A stretch of DNA of 64,000 nucleotides, from positions 1-64,000 of the forward strand of contig CAYMCZ010000009.1 in the NCBI GenBank assembly GCA_964389285.1. The letters run 5' to 3'. This document shows positions 43,871 to 51,963 of the stretch, one piece after another (the stretch's first letter is position 1; each line of letters begins with the position of its first letter). This stretch comes from Alectryocaccobium sp964389285 (GTDB lineage Bacteria; Bacillota; Clostridia; Lachnospirales; Lachnospiraceae). A model generated the notes under the pieces. The model did not search any database. It had not been told where the DNA came from and saw nothing but the letters and a program-made list of their open reading frames with translations. A program made the translations under genes and the position numbers.

Positions 43871-44986
43871 ATGAAAAGCATAATAGATATTCTGGATCTG
43901 AGTGTTGAGGAGCTTTATGACTTGATGGATACGGCCCTTGATATGATAAATAATCCCGAAAAATATGCTCATATCTGCGAAGGAAAAAAGCTTGTCACTC
44001 TTTTTTATGAACCTTCAACACGCACAAGAATGAGCTTCGAAGCCGCTATGTATGATCTCGGCGGCAAAGTGCTTTCCATGCAAAACGCCGCGTCTTCATC
44101 TGCCGCAAAAGGCGAAAGCGTATCTGATACGGCTAAAGTTATGGCCTGCTATGCAGACATTATAGCAATCCGTCATTTTAAAGAAGGCGCTGCCTTGACT
44201 GCCGCAAGAGCTGCCGATATACCTGTTATAAACGCCGGTGACGGAGGTCACTGCCATCCCACCCAGACTCTGGCCGATCTTCTGACTATTTACAGGGAAA
44301 AGGGCTCGCTTGACAATCTTACGATAGGCATGTGCGGAGATCTGAAATACGGACGCACCGTTCATTCGCTTATAAACGCCATGGCGCGTTACAACAACAC
44401 AAAATTTATTTTGATTTCACCGGAAGAGCTGAAGATTCCGGAATATGTTATTAAAGATACAATCGAAAAAAAGGGGCTTTCATACGAAGAAACCGTTTCT
44501 CTCGAACAGGCGCTTCCAAAACTCGATATACTATATATGACGCGCATCCAGAGAGAACGTTTCAACAATCCGGACACCTATGAAAAACTGAAGGATTCAT
44601 ATGTGCTTACCCCCGAGCTTATGCGTCTTGCTCCCGCATCCTGCCGCATACTTCATCCGCTTCCGAGGGTTAACGAAATCAGCGTTAAAGTGGACGAAGA
44701 CGAAAGAGCAAGTTATTTCAGGCAGTGCTCTAACGGAAAATTCATGCGTATGGCGCTGATTTTAAAGCTGCTTAGAGACGCGAAAGAATCGCCTGAAAAA
44801 ATCACTCCATATTCGGATATGGCTCTTTCAACCGAAGAGCTTCCCAACCCCGGAATGATTTGCGCAAATCCCAGATGTATAACTTCTATCGAGCAGGAAA
44901 GCGTACATCTTATTAAAAGGGATCTTAAAGGCATTTACAGATGTATATACTGCGAGGCTCCGGTTTCGCTCTCTGACAATATTTAG
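43871..44986 (+). CDS. pyrB: Aspartate carbamoyltransferase with fused PyrI-type zinc domain
   Basis: PyrB condenses carbamoyl phosphate and aspartate. Residues 1 to about 305 form the catalytic chain, with the carbamoyl-phosphate motif FYEPSTRTRMSFE, the HPTQTLADLL segment and LHPLPRVNEI. At 371 residues it is about 60 longer than a normal PyrB. The extra C-terminal part has C331-x4-C336 and C358-x2-C361, the spacing of the zinc domain of the E. coli regulatory chain PyrI, together with residue patterns like ICANPRCI and YRCIYCE. The allosteric nucleotide-binding half of PyrI is not present, and no separate pyrI gene lies in the window. AGGAGG precedes the ATG. It ends the pyr run before purE. 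Confidence 0.95.
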   Translation: MKSIIDILDLSVEELYDLMDTALDMINNPEKYAHICEGKKLVTLFYEPSTRTRMSFEAAMYDLGGKVLSMQNAASSSAAKGESVSDTAKVMACYADIIAIRHFKEGAALTAARAADIPVINAGDGGHCHPTQTLADLLTIYREKGSLDNLTIGMCGDLKYGRTVHSLINAMARYNNTKFILISPEELKIPEYVIKDTIEKKGLSYEETVSLEQALPKLDILYMTRIQRERFNNPDTYEKLKDSYVLTPELMRLAPASCRILHPLPRVNEISVKVDEDERASYFRQCSNGKFMRMALILKLLRDAKESPEKITPYSDMALSTEELPNPGMICANPRCITSIEQESVHLIKRDLKGIYRCIYCEAPVSLSDNI

Positions 44987-44987
44987 C

Positions 44988-45016
44988 TTGCACCCGGATA
45001 ATAAAAATTTTACAAT
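44988..45016 (+). promoter_or_regulatory. Possible internal promoter for the purine genes
   Basis: TTGCAC (44988-44993), a 17-base spacer and TACAAT (45011-45016) lie in the pyrB-purE gap, 22 bases before the purE ATG. It could allow the purine genes to be expressed apart from the pyr genes. Confidence 0.45.
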
Positions 45017-45038
45017 AAAACCAGCTGTGGAGGAAAAT

Positions 45039-45527
45039 ATGAAAAAAGTCGGTATTATAATGGGAAGCGACAGCGATCTTCCGGTAATAAAAAAATCCGT
45101 CGATATTTTAAAACAATTCGACGTTCCGTTTGAAGTTCACGTGTATTCGGCTCATAGAACTCCTGCCGAAGCTCATGATTTTGCAGTATCGGCAAGGACT
45201 AACGGCTTCGGCGTTATTATAGCCGCCGCAGGCATGGCGGCTCATCTTGCGGGAGCCATAGCGGCAAATACTACCCTTCCGGTCATCGGCATACCCTGCA
45301 AATCTTCAGTTCTGGACGGCATGGATGCTCTTCTTTCAACCGTTCAGATGCCATCCGGAATTCCTGTGGCGACAGTTGCGATAAACGCGGGTGCAAATGC
45401 CGCTCTGCTGGCTATACAGATATTGGCGGTTTCCGATCCGTCTCTTGCCGAAAAACTGAACGCAAAAAGAGCATCTGACGCAAAGGCCGTGCTTGAAAAA
45501 GACGCCGGCATAACAGAAAGACTTTAA
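45039..45527 (+). CDS. purE: PurE, N5-carboxyaminoimidazole ribonucleotide mutase (class I type)
   Basis: Class I PurE converts N5-CAIR to CAIR. The ATG at 45039 is chosen because GTGGAGG lies upstream; a longer reading adds 17 residues with no signal. The protein is 162 residues. It has IMGSDSDLP, the SAHRTP catalytic-histidine motif and AAGMAAHLAGAIAANT, which resemble class I enzymes; class II proteins carry SAHKT and AGRSN instead. Class I normally works with PurK, which is not in the window. Confidence 0.95.
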   Translation: MKKVGIIMGSDSDLPVIKKSVDILKQFDVPFEVHVYSAHRTPAEAHDFAVSARTNGFGVIIAAAGMAAHLAGAIAANTTLPVIGIPCKSSVLDGMDALLSTVQMPSGIPVATVAINAGANAALLAIQILAVSDPSLAEKLNAKRASDAKAVLEKDAGITERL

Positions 45528-45544
45528 AAACAAGGAGGCGCTTT

Positions 45545-46993
45545 ATGGGCGGTTTTTTCGGAATCACATCTAAAAAAGATTGTCTTGCGGATGTTTTTTT
45601 CGGTGTGGATTACCATTCTCATCTCGGTACAAAAAGAGGCGGTCTTGCTGTCTACGACAAAGATATCGGACTCCAAAGAGAGATACACAACATAGAAAAT
45701 TCCCCTTTCAGAACTAAATTCGAAAAAGTGTTTCATAACATGAAAGGGACTTCCGCCATAGGCTGTATAAGCGACACTTACCCTCAGCCCATACTCATTA
45801 GATCCAAATTAGGTGCTTTTGCCATATCAAGCATTGGTATCATCAACAACTCTGCCGAGCTCATTGATAAATACCTGAAAAGCGGCGGTGTTCATTTTGA
45901 CGCAATGACAGGCGGAAAGGTCAACGATAACGAGCTTATCGCTTTTCTTATCTCACAAAAAAGCAACTTTGCCGAAGGCATCAGGTTCGCCCAACAGCAG
46001 ATCGAAGGCACCGCCTCCATACTTATACTGACCGATGAAGGCTCTATTATAGCCGCAAGGGATCTGCTCGGAAGGCTCCCCGTACAGATCGGACATAATC
46101 CATACGGATATGCCGTTTCATTTGAATCTTTCGCTTATCAGAAACTCGGATATGATTTTTACCGTGAACTCGGCCCCGGAGAAATCGTTGAGCTTACCTC
46201 TGAATTCGTAAAACAGCTTATGCTGCCTGAAAAGAAAAAACGAATCTGTTCTTTTTTATGGAGCTATTACGGCTATCCTACGGCTACATATGAAGGATCA
46301 AACGTAGAGGTCATGAGATACAAAAACGGAAATATCATGGCTGAAACCGATATGGCAAACGAAGAATTCAATGCAGGAACACCCGCTTCGATAGCAAATA
46401 TCGACTATGTGGGAGGCGTACCGGACTCCGGTACACCCCACGCTATCGGATATGCCAATAAATCCGGAATTCCTTTTGCCAGGGCATTTATTAAATACAC
46501 GCCTACCTGGTCCAGAAGCTTTACTCCTACCAAGCAGGTCGAAAGAAACAAAATAGCCAAAATGAAACAGCTTCCGGTAAACGAGCTGATTAAAGATAAA
46601 AACCTGCTCTTTGTGGATGATTCCATTGTCAGGGGGACACAGCTTCGTGAAACCGTGGATTATTTATATGAAAGCGGGGCAAAATCCGTCCATATCAGAT
46701 CCGCGTGTCCGCCTATAATGTACAGTTGCAAATACCTTAATTTTTCCAATTCCACAAGCGAAATGGAGCTGCTGGCACGACGGGTTATAATGGAAATCGA
46801 AGGCGAAGAAGGCTTTAATTACATTAACGAATACAGTGACGGCAAAACCGAAAGAGGGAAAAAACTCAGAAAAGTGATATGCGAAAAGCTGCACTTCTCT
46901 TCTTTGGAATTTCAATCTCTGGAAGGCGTTATAAAATCCATAGGAATAGATGCCTGTGATCTTTGTACATACTGCTGGGACGGAAAAGAATAA
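45545..46993 (+). CDS. Amidophosphoribosyltransferase-like protein without the glutaminase cysteine
   Basis: PurF makes phosphoribosylamine from PRPP and glutamine. This 482-residue protein has the whole two-domain layout: an Ntn-hydrolase part (about 1-230) and a phosphoribosyltransferase part with LLFVDDSIVRGTQL. Cysteines at the C-terminus (C471, C474, C477) resemble iron-sulfur ligands of Bacillus PurF. However, it begins MGGFFG, so the usual N-terminal nucleophile Cys is a glycine. The annotated start is supported by AAGGAGG just upstream, so no Cys is hidden by a wrong start. Similar MGGFFG proteins exist in Clostridia. It may use ammonia, a partner glutaminase, or have another role. 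Confidence 0.9.
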   Translation: MGGFFGITSKKDCLADVFFGVDYHSHLGTKRGGLAVYDKDIGLQREIHNIENSPFRTKFEKVFHNMKGTSAIGCISDTYPQPILIRSKLGAFAISSIGIINNSAELIDKYLKSGGVHFDAMTGGKVNDNELIAFLISQKSNFAEGIRFAQQQIEGTASILILTDEGSIIAARDLLGRLPVQIGHNPYGYAVSFESFAYQKLGYDFYRELGPGEIVELTSEFVKQLMLPEKKKRICSFLWSYYGYPTATYEGSNVEVMRYKNGNIMAETDMANEEFNAGTPASIANIDYVGGVPDSGTPHAIGYANKSGIPFARAFIKYTPTWSRSFTPTKQVERNKIAKMKQLPVNELIKDKNLLFVDDSIVRGTQLRETVDYLYESGAKSVHIRSACPPIMYSCKYLNFSNSTSEMELLARRVIMEIEGEEGFNYINEYSDGKTERGKKLRKVICEKLHFSSLEFQSLEGVIKSIGIDACDLCTYCWDGKE

Positions 46994-47015
46994 AATCTAT
47001 AAGGAGACTCAATAT

Positions 47016-48059
47016 ATGAATAAACAGTCAAAATCCGAAGCTTACGCCGCATCGGGCGTTGATATTACGGCAGGTTACAAATCTGTCGAACTTATGAAAA
47101 CGCATATAGCCAAAACTCTGACGTCCGGAGTCTGTTCCGACGTGGGCGGTTTCGGCGGTCTGTTCGAGCCTGATCTGACAGGTATCGAAAAACCCGTACT
47201 CGTCAGCGGGACCGACGGAGTCGGTACAAAACTGAAAATAGCCTTTCTTATGGATAAACACGATACTGTCGGTATCGACTGTGTCGCTATGTGCGTAAAT
47301 GATATAATATGCTGCGGGGCACGCCCTCTTTTCTTCCTGGATTATATTGCCTGCGGAAAAAACTATCCCGAAAAAATCGCAGAGATCGTAAAAGGAGTCT
47401 GTGACGGCTGCATACAGTCCGGCGCTGCTCTTATAGGCGGCGAAACTGCCGAAATGCCCGGATTTTATCCCGTAGACGAATATGACCTTGCCGGATACAG
47501 TACAGGTATCGTCGATAAATCCAGGATAATCGATCACAGCACCATGAAAGACGGAGATGTCATAATCGGTCTGCCCTCAAGCGGCGTTCATTCAAACGGT
47601 TTTTCACTTGTCCGCAAAGTTTTTGATGTTGAAAATGCCGATCTCAAAACCCCTTTAAAAGAACTTGACGGCAAAAGCCTCGGCGAAACTTTGCTTGCAC
47701 CCACAAAAATTTATGTAAAACCCGTGCTTGCCCTCCTTGAAAAAGTGAAAGTCAAAGGGATTTCACATATAACCGGCGGCGGATTCTATGAAAATATTCC
47801 CCGAAGCATCCCGGACGGCCTGTGTGCCAGAATATATAAAAAAGATATTCGCGTGCTTCCGATTTTCAAACTAATCGCAAAAACAGGAAACATTTCCGAA
47901 AGAGACATGTATAATACCTTTAATATGGGTGTCGGTATGAGCATTATCGTATCTGAAGAAGATGCTGATACGGCACTTGAAATCCTGAAAGCTAACGGTG
48001 AAAATGCCTATATAATCGGTGACATCATTAAAGGCAGTGAAAAAATCACTCTGCTTTAA
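47016..48059 (+). CDS. purM: Phosphoribosylformylglycinamidine cyclo-ligase
   Basis: PurM closes the imidazole ring to give AIR, using ATP. The ATG at 47016 is chosen because AAGGAG lies nine bases upstream; a reading from 46950 would overlap the preceding gene. The protein is 347 residues. Conserved segments are SGTDGVGTKLKIA, CVAMCVNDIICCGA and GGETAEMPGFY, and ITGGGFYENIPR in the second half. Length and motifs are normal. Confidence 0.97.
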   Translation: MNKQSKSEAYAASGVDITAGYKSVELMKTHIAKTLTSGVCSDVGGFGGLFEPDLTGIEKPVLVSGTDGVGTKLKIAFLMDKHDTVGIDCVAMCVNDIICCGARPLFFLDYIACGKNYPEKIAEIVKGVCDGCIQSGAALIGGETAEMPGFYPVDEYDLAGYSTGIVDKSRIIDHSTMKDGDVIIGLPSSGVHSNGFSLVRKVFDVENADLKTPLKELDGKSLGETLLAPTKIYVKPVLALLEKVKVKGISHITGGGFYENIPRSIPDGLCARIYKKDIRVLPIFKLIAKTGNISERDMYNTFNMGVGMSIIVSEEDADTALEILKANGENAYIIGDIIKGSEKITLL

Positions 48060-48086
48060 TTTGCAAATAAAATACGGGAAAAAAAT

Positions 48087-48701
48087 ATGTCCAGAAAAAA
48101 AACCAGAATAGCCGTTTTAGTTTCCGGAGGCGGTACAAATCTGCAGGCTCTTATCAACGCTCAAAATAAAGGCGAGCTTAAAAGCGGTGTAATCAGTCTT
48201 GTTATATCAAGCAAAGAAGGCGTTTATGCCCTTAAAAGAGCCGAAAAAGCAGGCATTCCTTCTGTAGTAATCTCAAAAAATGATTGCGGCAGCCAGGAAG
48301 CCTTTGAAAAAGCCATTATGTCCACGCTGGATAAAGCAGACATACAACTTATAGTTCTTGCCGGATTTTTGTCGATACTCAGCGAAAAGTTTACCGGGAA
48401 ATACGACAAACGAATAATAAACGTACACCCCTCTCTCATACCGTCTTTCTGCGGCAAAGGCTTCTACGGACTGAAAGTTCATGAGGCCGCGCTTGAGAAA
48501 GGCGTAAAAATAACCGGTGCGACCGTTCATTTTGTAAATGAGATTCCGGACGGAGGGGAAATAATTCTTCAAAAAGCCGTTAAAATAAAACCGGATGATA
48601 CTCCAGAAACCCTTCAGAAGCGGGTTATGCGTCTTGCCGAATGGAAGCTGCTTCCCGCGGCGGTTGAAATAGTTTCATCTGAAATTGCATCTGAAAAATA
48701 G
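48087..48701 (+). CDS. purN: Phosphoribosylglycinamide formyltransferase
   Basis: PurN formylates GAR with 10-formyl-tetrahydrofolate. The protein is 204 residues. The N-terminal VLVSGGGTNLQAL, the central LAGFLSILS and the catalytic INVHPSLIPSF segment (Asn and His) are present, followed by GATVHFVNEIPDGGEI. GGGAAAAAAAT precedes the ATG, a weak ribosome binding site. It lies between purM and the PurO-like gene. Confidence 0.96.
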   Translation: MSRKKTRIAVLVSGGGTNLQALINAQNKGELKSGVISLVISSKEGVYALKRAEKAGIPSVVISKNDCGSQEAFEKAIMSTLDKADIQLIVLAGFLSILSEKFTGKYDKRIINVHPSLIPSFCGKGFYGLKVHEAALEKGVKITGATVHFVNEIPDGGEIILQKAVKIKPDDTPETLQKRVMRLAEWKLLPAAVEIVSSEIASEK

Positions 48702-48733
48702 CAAACTTTATTCATTCGGAGGTTTTACTGAAT

Positions 48734-49453
48734 ATGGAAATCTATAAAATCAATGATATCGACAAACTCATTCTCGGCAATTCGTACGTCGGCAGAGGCA
48801 TTGTCATCGGTAAAAGTGCAGACGGCACAAAAGCCTGTTCCGCCTATTTTATCATGGGCCGCAGTGCAAACAGCCGCAACCGTATCTTTACGGAAAAAAA
48901 CGGTGAAGTTTTTACGGAACCGTTCGACGCTTCAAAGGTCGAAGACCCTTCTCTTATTATTTATGCGGCAATCAGAAAATACGAAAACCATCTGATCGTT
49001 ACCAACGGCGACCAGACAGATACCATATATGAGTCCCTGGAATCCGGCGGCACTTTTGAAAAAGCCCTTGATACTCGCCGCTTTGAGCCTGACGCACCCA
49101 ATCTCACACCACGTATCAGCGGCATGCTTTCTTTTGAAAACAATGATTTTTCTTATAAAATGAGCATCCTGAAAAGCATAGATGCCGAAGGCAGCGATTG
49201 TGCGCGTTATACGTTTTCATATCCGTCCGTTTCCGGTCTCGGGCACTTTCTGCATACCTACGTGTGCAACGGCAATCCCATTCCCACATTTCAGGGCGAA
49301 CCTGAGCGTATCGCCATTCCTGATGATATCGATGTTTTCACTTCGAAGCTCTGGGAAGCCCTTGATACGGAAAACAAAATTTCGCTCTATGTAAGATATA
49401 CTGATCTTAAAACACTCAAAGAAGAAAACAGGCTCATAAACAAAAACCGGTAA
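48734..49453 (+). CDS. IMP cyclohydrolase, PurO-like
   Basis: PurO-type enzymes close FAICAR to IMP, the last step of purine synthesis, and were first known from archaea. The protein is 239 residues, related by YVGRGIVIGK, SAYFIMGRSANSRNR and the SYPSVSGLGHFLHTY segment. It stands immediately before an AICAR transformylase that lacks the cyclohydrolase domain of PurH, which is good contextual support. TCGGAGG precedes the ATG. The family match is made by eye, so the call is likely rather than certain. Confidence 0.87.
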   Translation: MEIYKINDIDKLILGNSYVGRGIVIGKSADGTKACSAYFIMGRSANSRNRIFTEKNGEVFTEPFDASKVEDPSLIIYAAIRKYENHLIVTNGDQTDTIYESLESGGTFEKALDTRRFEPDAPNLTPRISGMLSFENNDFSYKMSILKSIDAEGSDCARYTFSYPSVSGLGHFLHTYVCNGNPIPTFQGEPERIAIPDDIDVFTSKLWEALDTENKISLYVRYTDLKTLKEENRLINKNR

Positions 49454-49474
49454 TACCGATTCGGGAGGTGTGCG

Positions 49475-50659
49475 ATGAAAGAATTTGAACTTAAATACGG
49501 ATGTAATCCAAACCAGAAACCTGCCAAAATATATATGAACGACGGGAGCGATCTTCCCATAGAAATACTCTCCGGCCGTCCGGGATATATTAATTTCCTG
49601 GATGCGTTCAATTCCTGGCAGCTTGTCAAAGAACTGAAAGAAGCATTAGGGATGCCGGCTGCCGCATCATTTAAACATGTAAGTCCGACCTCTGCCGCAA
49701 TAGGCACCATTCTTCCGGACAAGCTGAAAAAAGCCTGTTTCGTGGATGACGTAGAAGGTCTTGACGACTCTCCTCTTGCCTGTGCATACGCCAGAGCAAG
49801 AGGCACGGACCGCATGTGTTCTTTCGGAGACTGGATCGCGCTTTCAGACGTTTGCGACGTTACGACCGCAAAACTCATACAGCGTGAAGTTTCAGACGGC
49901 GTGATCGCACCCGGATATGACAGCGAAGCGCTTGAAATTCTCAAATCCAAACGCAAAGGGAATTACAACATCGTAAAAATCGATCCCGCTTATGAGCCTC
50001 AGCTTCAGGAAACAAAACAGGTATTCGGGATTACATTCGAACAGGGCCGCAACAACTTCCTCATAAATAAAGAGCTTCTTTCAAATGTGGTTACCAAAAA
50101 CTCCTTACTCCCGGAAGAAGCCAAAAGAGATCTTGTCGTTGCTCTTATCACTCTCAAATACACACAGTCAAATTCGGTTTGCTACGCATTTGACGGACAG
50201 GCAATCGGCGTTGGCGCAGGTCAGCAGTCCCGTATTCACTGCACAAGGCTTGCAGGCGGCAAAGCCGACACCTGGTTTTTGCGCCAGTCAGATAAAGTGC
50301 TGAATCTGCCGTTCAAACCTGAACTCGGACGTCCCGATAGAGACAATGTAATTGACGGATATATAAATAAAAACGAAGAAGACGTATGCGCCGACGGTAT
50401 CTGGCAAAACTATTTCACCGAAAGACCTGAACCGTTTACCTACGAAGAACAGAAAGCATACCTTTCGACTATCGACGGCGTATCTCTCGGATCTGACGCT
50501 TTCTTCCCTTTCAGCGACAATATAGACCGTGCAAGAGCAAGCGGGGTTCTCTATATAGCGCAGCCGGGCGGTTCCATCCGTGATCAGATAGTCATCGACT
50601 ACTGCGACAAATACGGAATAGCCATGGCTTTTACGGGCATGCGTCTCTTCCATCATTAA
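49475..50659 (+). CDS. AICAR transformylase (stand-alone PurH C-terminal type)
   Basis: This enzyme formylates AICAR to FAICAR with 10-formyl-tetrahydrofolate. The protein is 394 residues, matching the C-terminal AICARFT part of PurH with no N-terminal IMP cyclohydrolase domain. The catalytic Lys-His pair is K67-H68 in SFKHVSP. Further family segments are NSVCYAFDGQAIGVGAGQQSR and the end MRLFHH. GGGAGGTG precedes the ATG. Together with the PurO-like protein just upstream it replaces bifunctional PurH, an arrangement seen in several Clostridia. Confidence 0.94.
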   Translation: MKEFELKYGCNPNQKPAKIYMNDGSDLPIEILSGRPGYINFLDAFNSWQLVKELKEALGMPAAASFKHVSPTSAAIGTILPDKLKKACFVDDVEGLDDSPLACAYARARGTDRMCSFGDWIALSDVCDVTTAKLIQREVSDGVIAPGYDSEALEILKSKRKGNYNIVKIDPAYEPQLQETKQVFGITFEQGRNNFLINKELLSNVVTKNSLLPEEAKRDLVVALITLKYTQSNSVCYAFDGQAIGVGAGQQSRIHCTRLAGGKADTWFLRQSDKVLNLPFKPELGRPDRDNVIDGYINKNEEDVCADGIWQNYFTERPEPFTYEEQKAYLSTIDGVSLGSDAFFPFSDNIDRARASGVLYIAQPGGSIRDQIVIDYCDKYGIAMAFTGMRLFHH

Positions 50660-50682
50660 TTTTTTCAGGAGGATTATCGTAA

Positions 50683-51948
50683 ATGAATATAATGGTTGTC
50701 GGCGGCGGCGGCCGTGAACATGCCATAATCAAAAAACTTAAAGAAAATAAAACCATCGGGAAAATCTACGCGCTTCCGGGAAACGGCGGCATGGCATCTG
50801 ATGCCGAATGTGTTCCGATAGGCGCAAAAGATATTGATTCTATTGTCAGCTTTGCCGTTGACAATAAAATCGACTATGCCGTTGTGGCACCTGATGACCC
50901 GCTTGTACTCGGCTGCGTTGACGCACTGAATGATTGCGGTATTCCATGCTTCGGACCTGATAAAGCGGCTGCCATAATAGAAGGAAGTAAGGTCTTTTCC
51001 AAAGAGCTTATGCGCAAATATAACATTCCGACGGCAGCTTATGAAGTTTTTACCGACTGTGACGCCGCTCTTTCTTATCTGGACAGCGCCCCTCTTCCTG
51101 CGGTAATTAAAGCCGACGGGCTCGCGCTCGGAAAAGGCGTTATCATAGCCGAAACCAGAGAACAGGCAAAAGATGCAGTTGTTTCAATAATGAAAGATAA
51201 GCAGTTCGGAGCCAGCGGCGACCGCATCGTCATAGAAGAATTTCTCACGGGTCCCGAAGTTTCGGTTCTTTCTTTCACCGACGGTAAAACCGTTATCCCC
51301 ATGGTTTCATCCATGGATCATAAACGTATCGGAGATAATGATACCGGACTTAACACCGGGGGAATGGGAACCGTCGCTCCCAACCCGTATTATACGGATG
51401 AAATAGCGAAACGCTGTATGAATGAAATTTTCATTCCCACCGTAAACGCAATGAATTCCGAAGGACGCACTTTTAAAGGCTGCCTCTATTTCGGGCTTAT
51501 GATCACTGTCGACGGCCCTAAGGTTATCGAATACAATTGCCGTTTCGGAGACCCCGAAACCCAGGTGGTTCTTCCGCTTCTTGAAAGTGATCTGCTTACC
51601 GTAATGCGCTCCGTAACAGACGGAACTCTCGATAAAACGCCCGTGGTTTTCAGCGGCAAATCCGCGGCCTGCGTCATAATGGCTTCTAAAGGATATCCTC
51701 TTTCTTATAATAAAGGATATGAAATCGATATTCCGGAAGAAATCATTCCGAATGTTTATATTGCCGGAGCTAAACTTGAGTCAGGCAGGCTTTATACGAA
51801 CGGAGGCCGGGTTTTGGGGGTAACCGCCGTTGCGGATACTCTTTCGGAAGCCGTAAAATCTTCTTATGATATGGTTTCAAAAATTCATTTCAAAGATTCA
51901 TACTGCCGAAGCGATATCGGCGCAAAAGCCCTTAAAACACTTCAGTAA
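50683..51948 (+). CDS. purD: Phosphoribosylamine-glycine ligase
   Basis: PurD makes GAR from phosphoribosylamine, glycine and ATP; it is an ATP-grasp enzyme. The protein is 421 residues. It begins MVVGGGGREHAI and continues with VIKADGLALGKGVII, LNTGGMGTVAPNPYY and the metal-binding IEYNCRFGDPETQVVLPLL. AGGAGG precedes the ATG. It uses the product that the PurF-like protein should provide, so PurF activity is expected from some source. It ends three bases before the purL signals. Confidence 0.97.
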   Translation: MNIMVVGGGGREHAIIKKLKENKTIGKIYALPGNGGMASDAECVPIGAKDIDSIVSFAVDNKIDYAVVAPDDPLVLGCVDALNDCGIPCFGPDKAAAIIEGSKVFSKELMRKYNIPTAAYEVFTDCDAALSYLDSAPLPAVIKADGLALGKGVIIAETREQAKDAVVSIMKDKQFGASGDRIVIEEFLTGPEVSVLSFTDGKTVIPMVSSMDHKRIGDNDTGLNTGGMGTVAPNPYYTDEIAKRCMNEIFIPTVNAMNSEGRTFKGCLYFGLMITVDGPKVIEYNCRFGDPETQVVLPLLESDLLTVMRSVTDGTLDKTPVVFSGKSAACVIMASKGYPLSYNKGYEIDIPEEIIPNVYIAGAKLESGRLYTNGGRVLGVTAVADTLSEAVKSSYDMVSKIHFKDSYCRSDIGAKALKTLQ

Positions 51949-51963
51949 AGATTGGAGAATATA

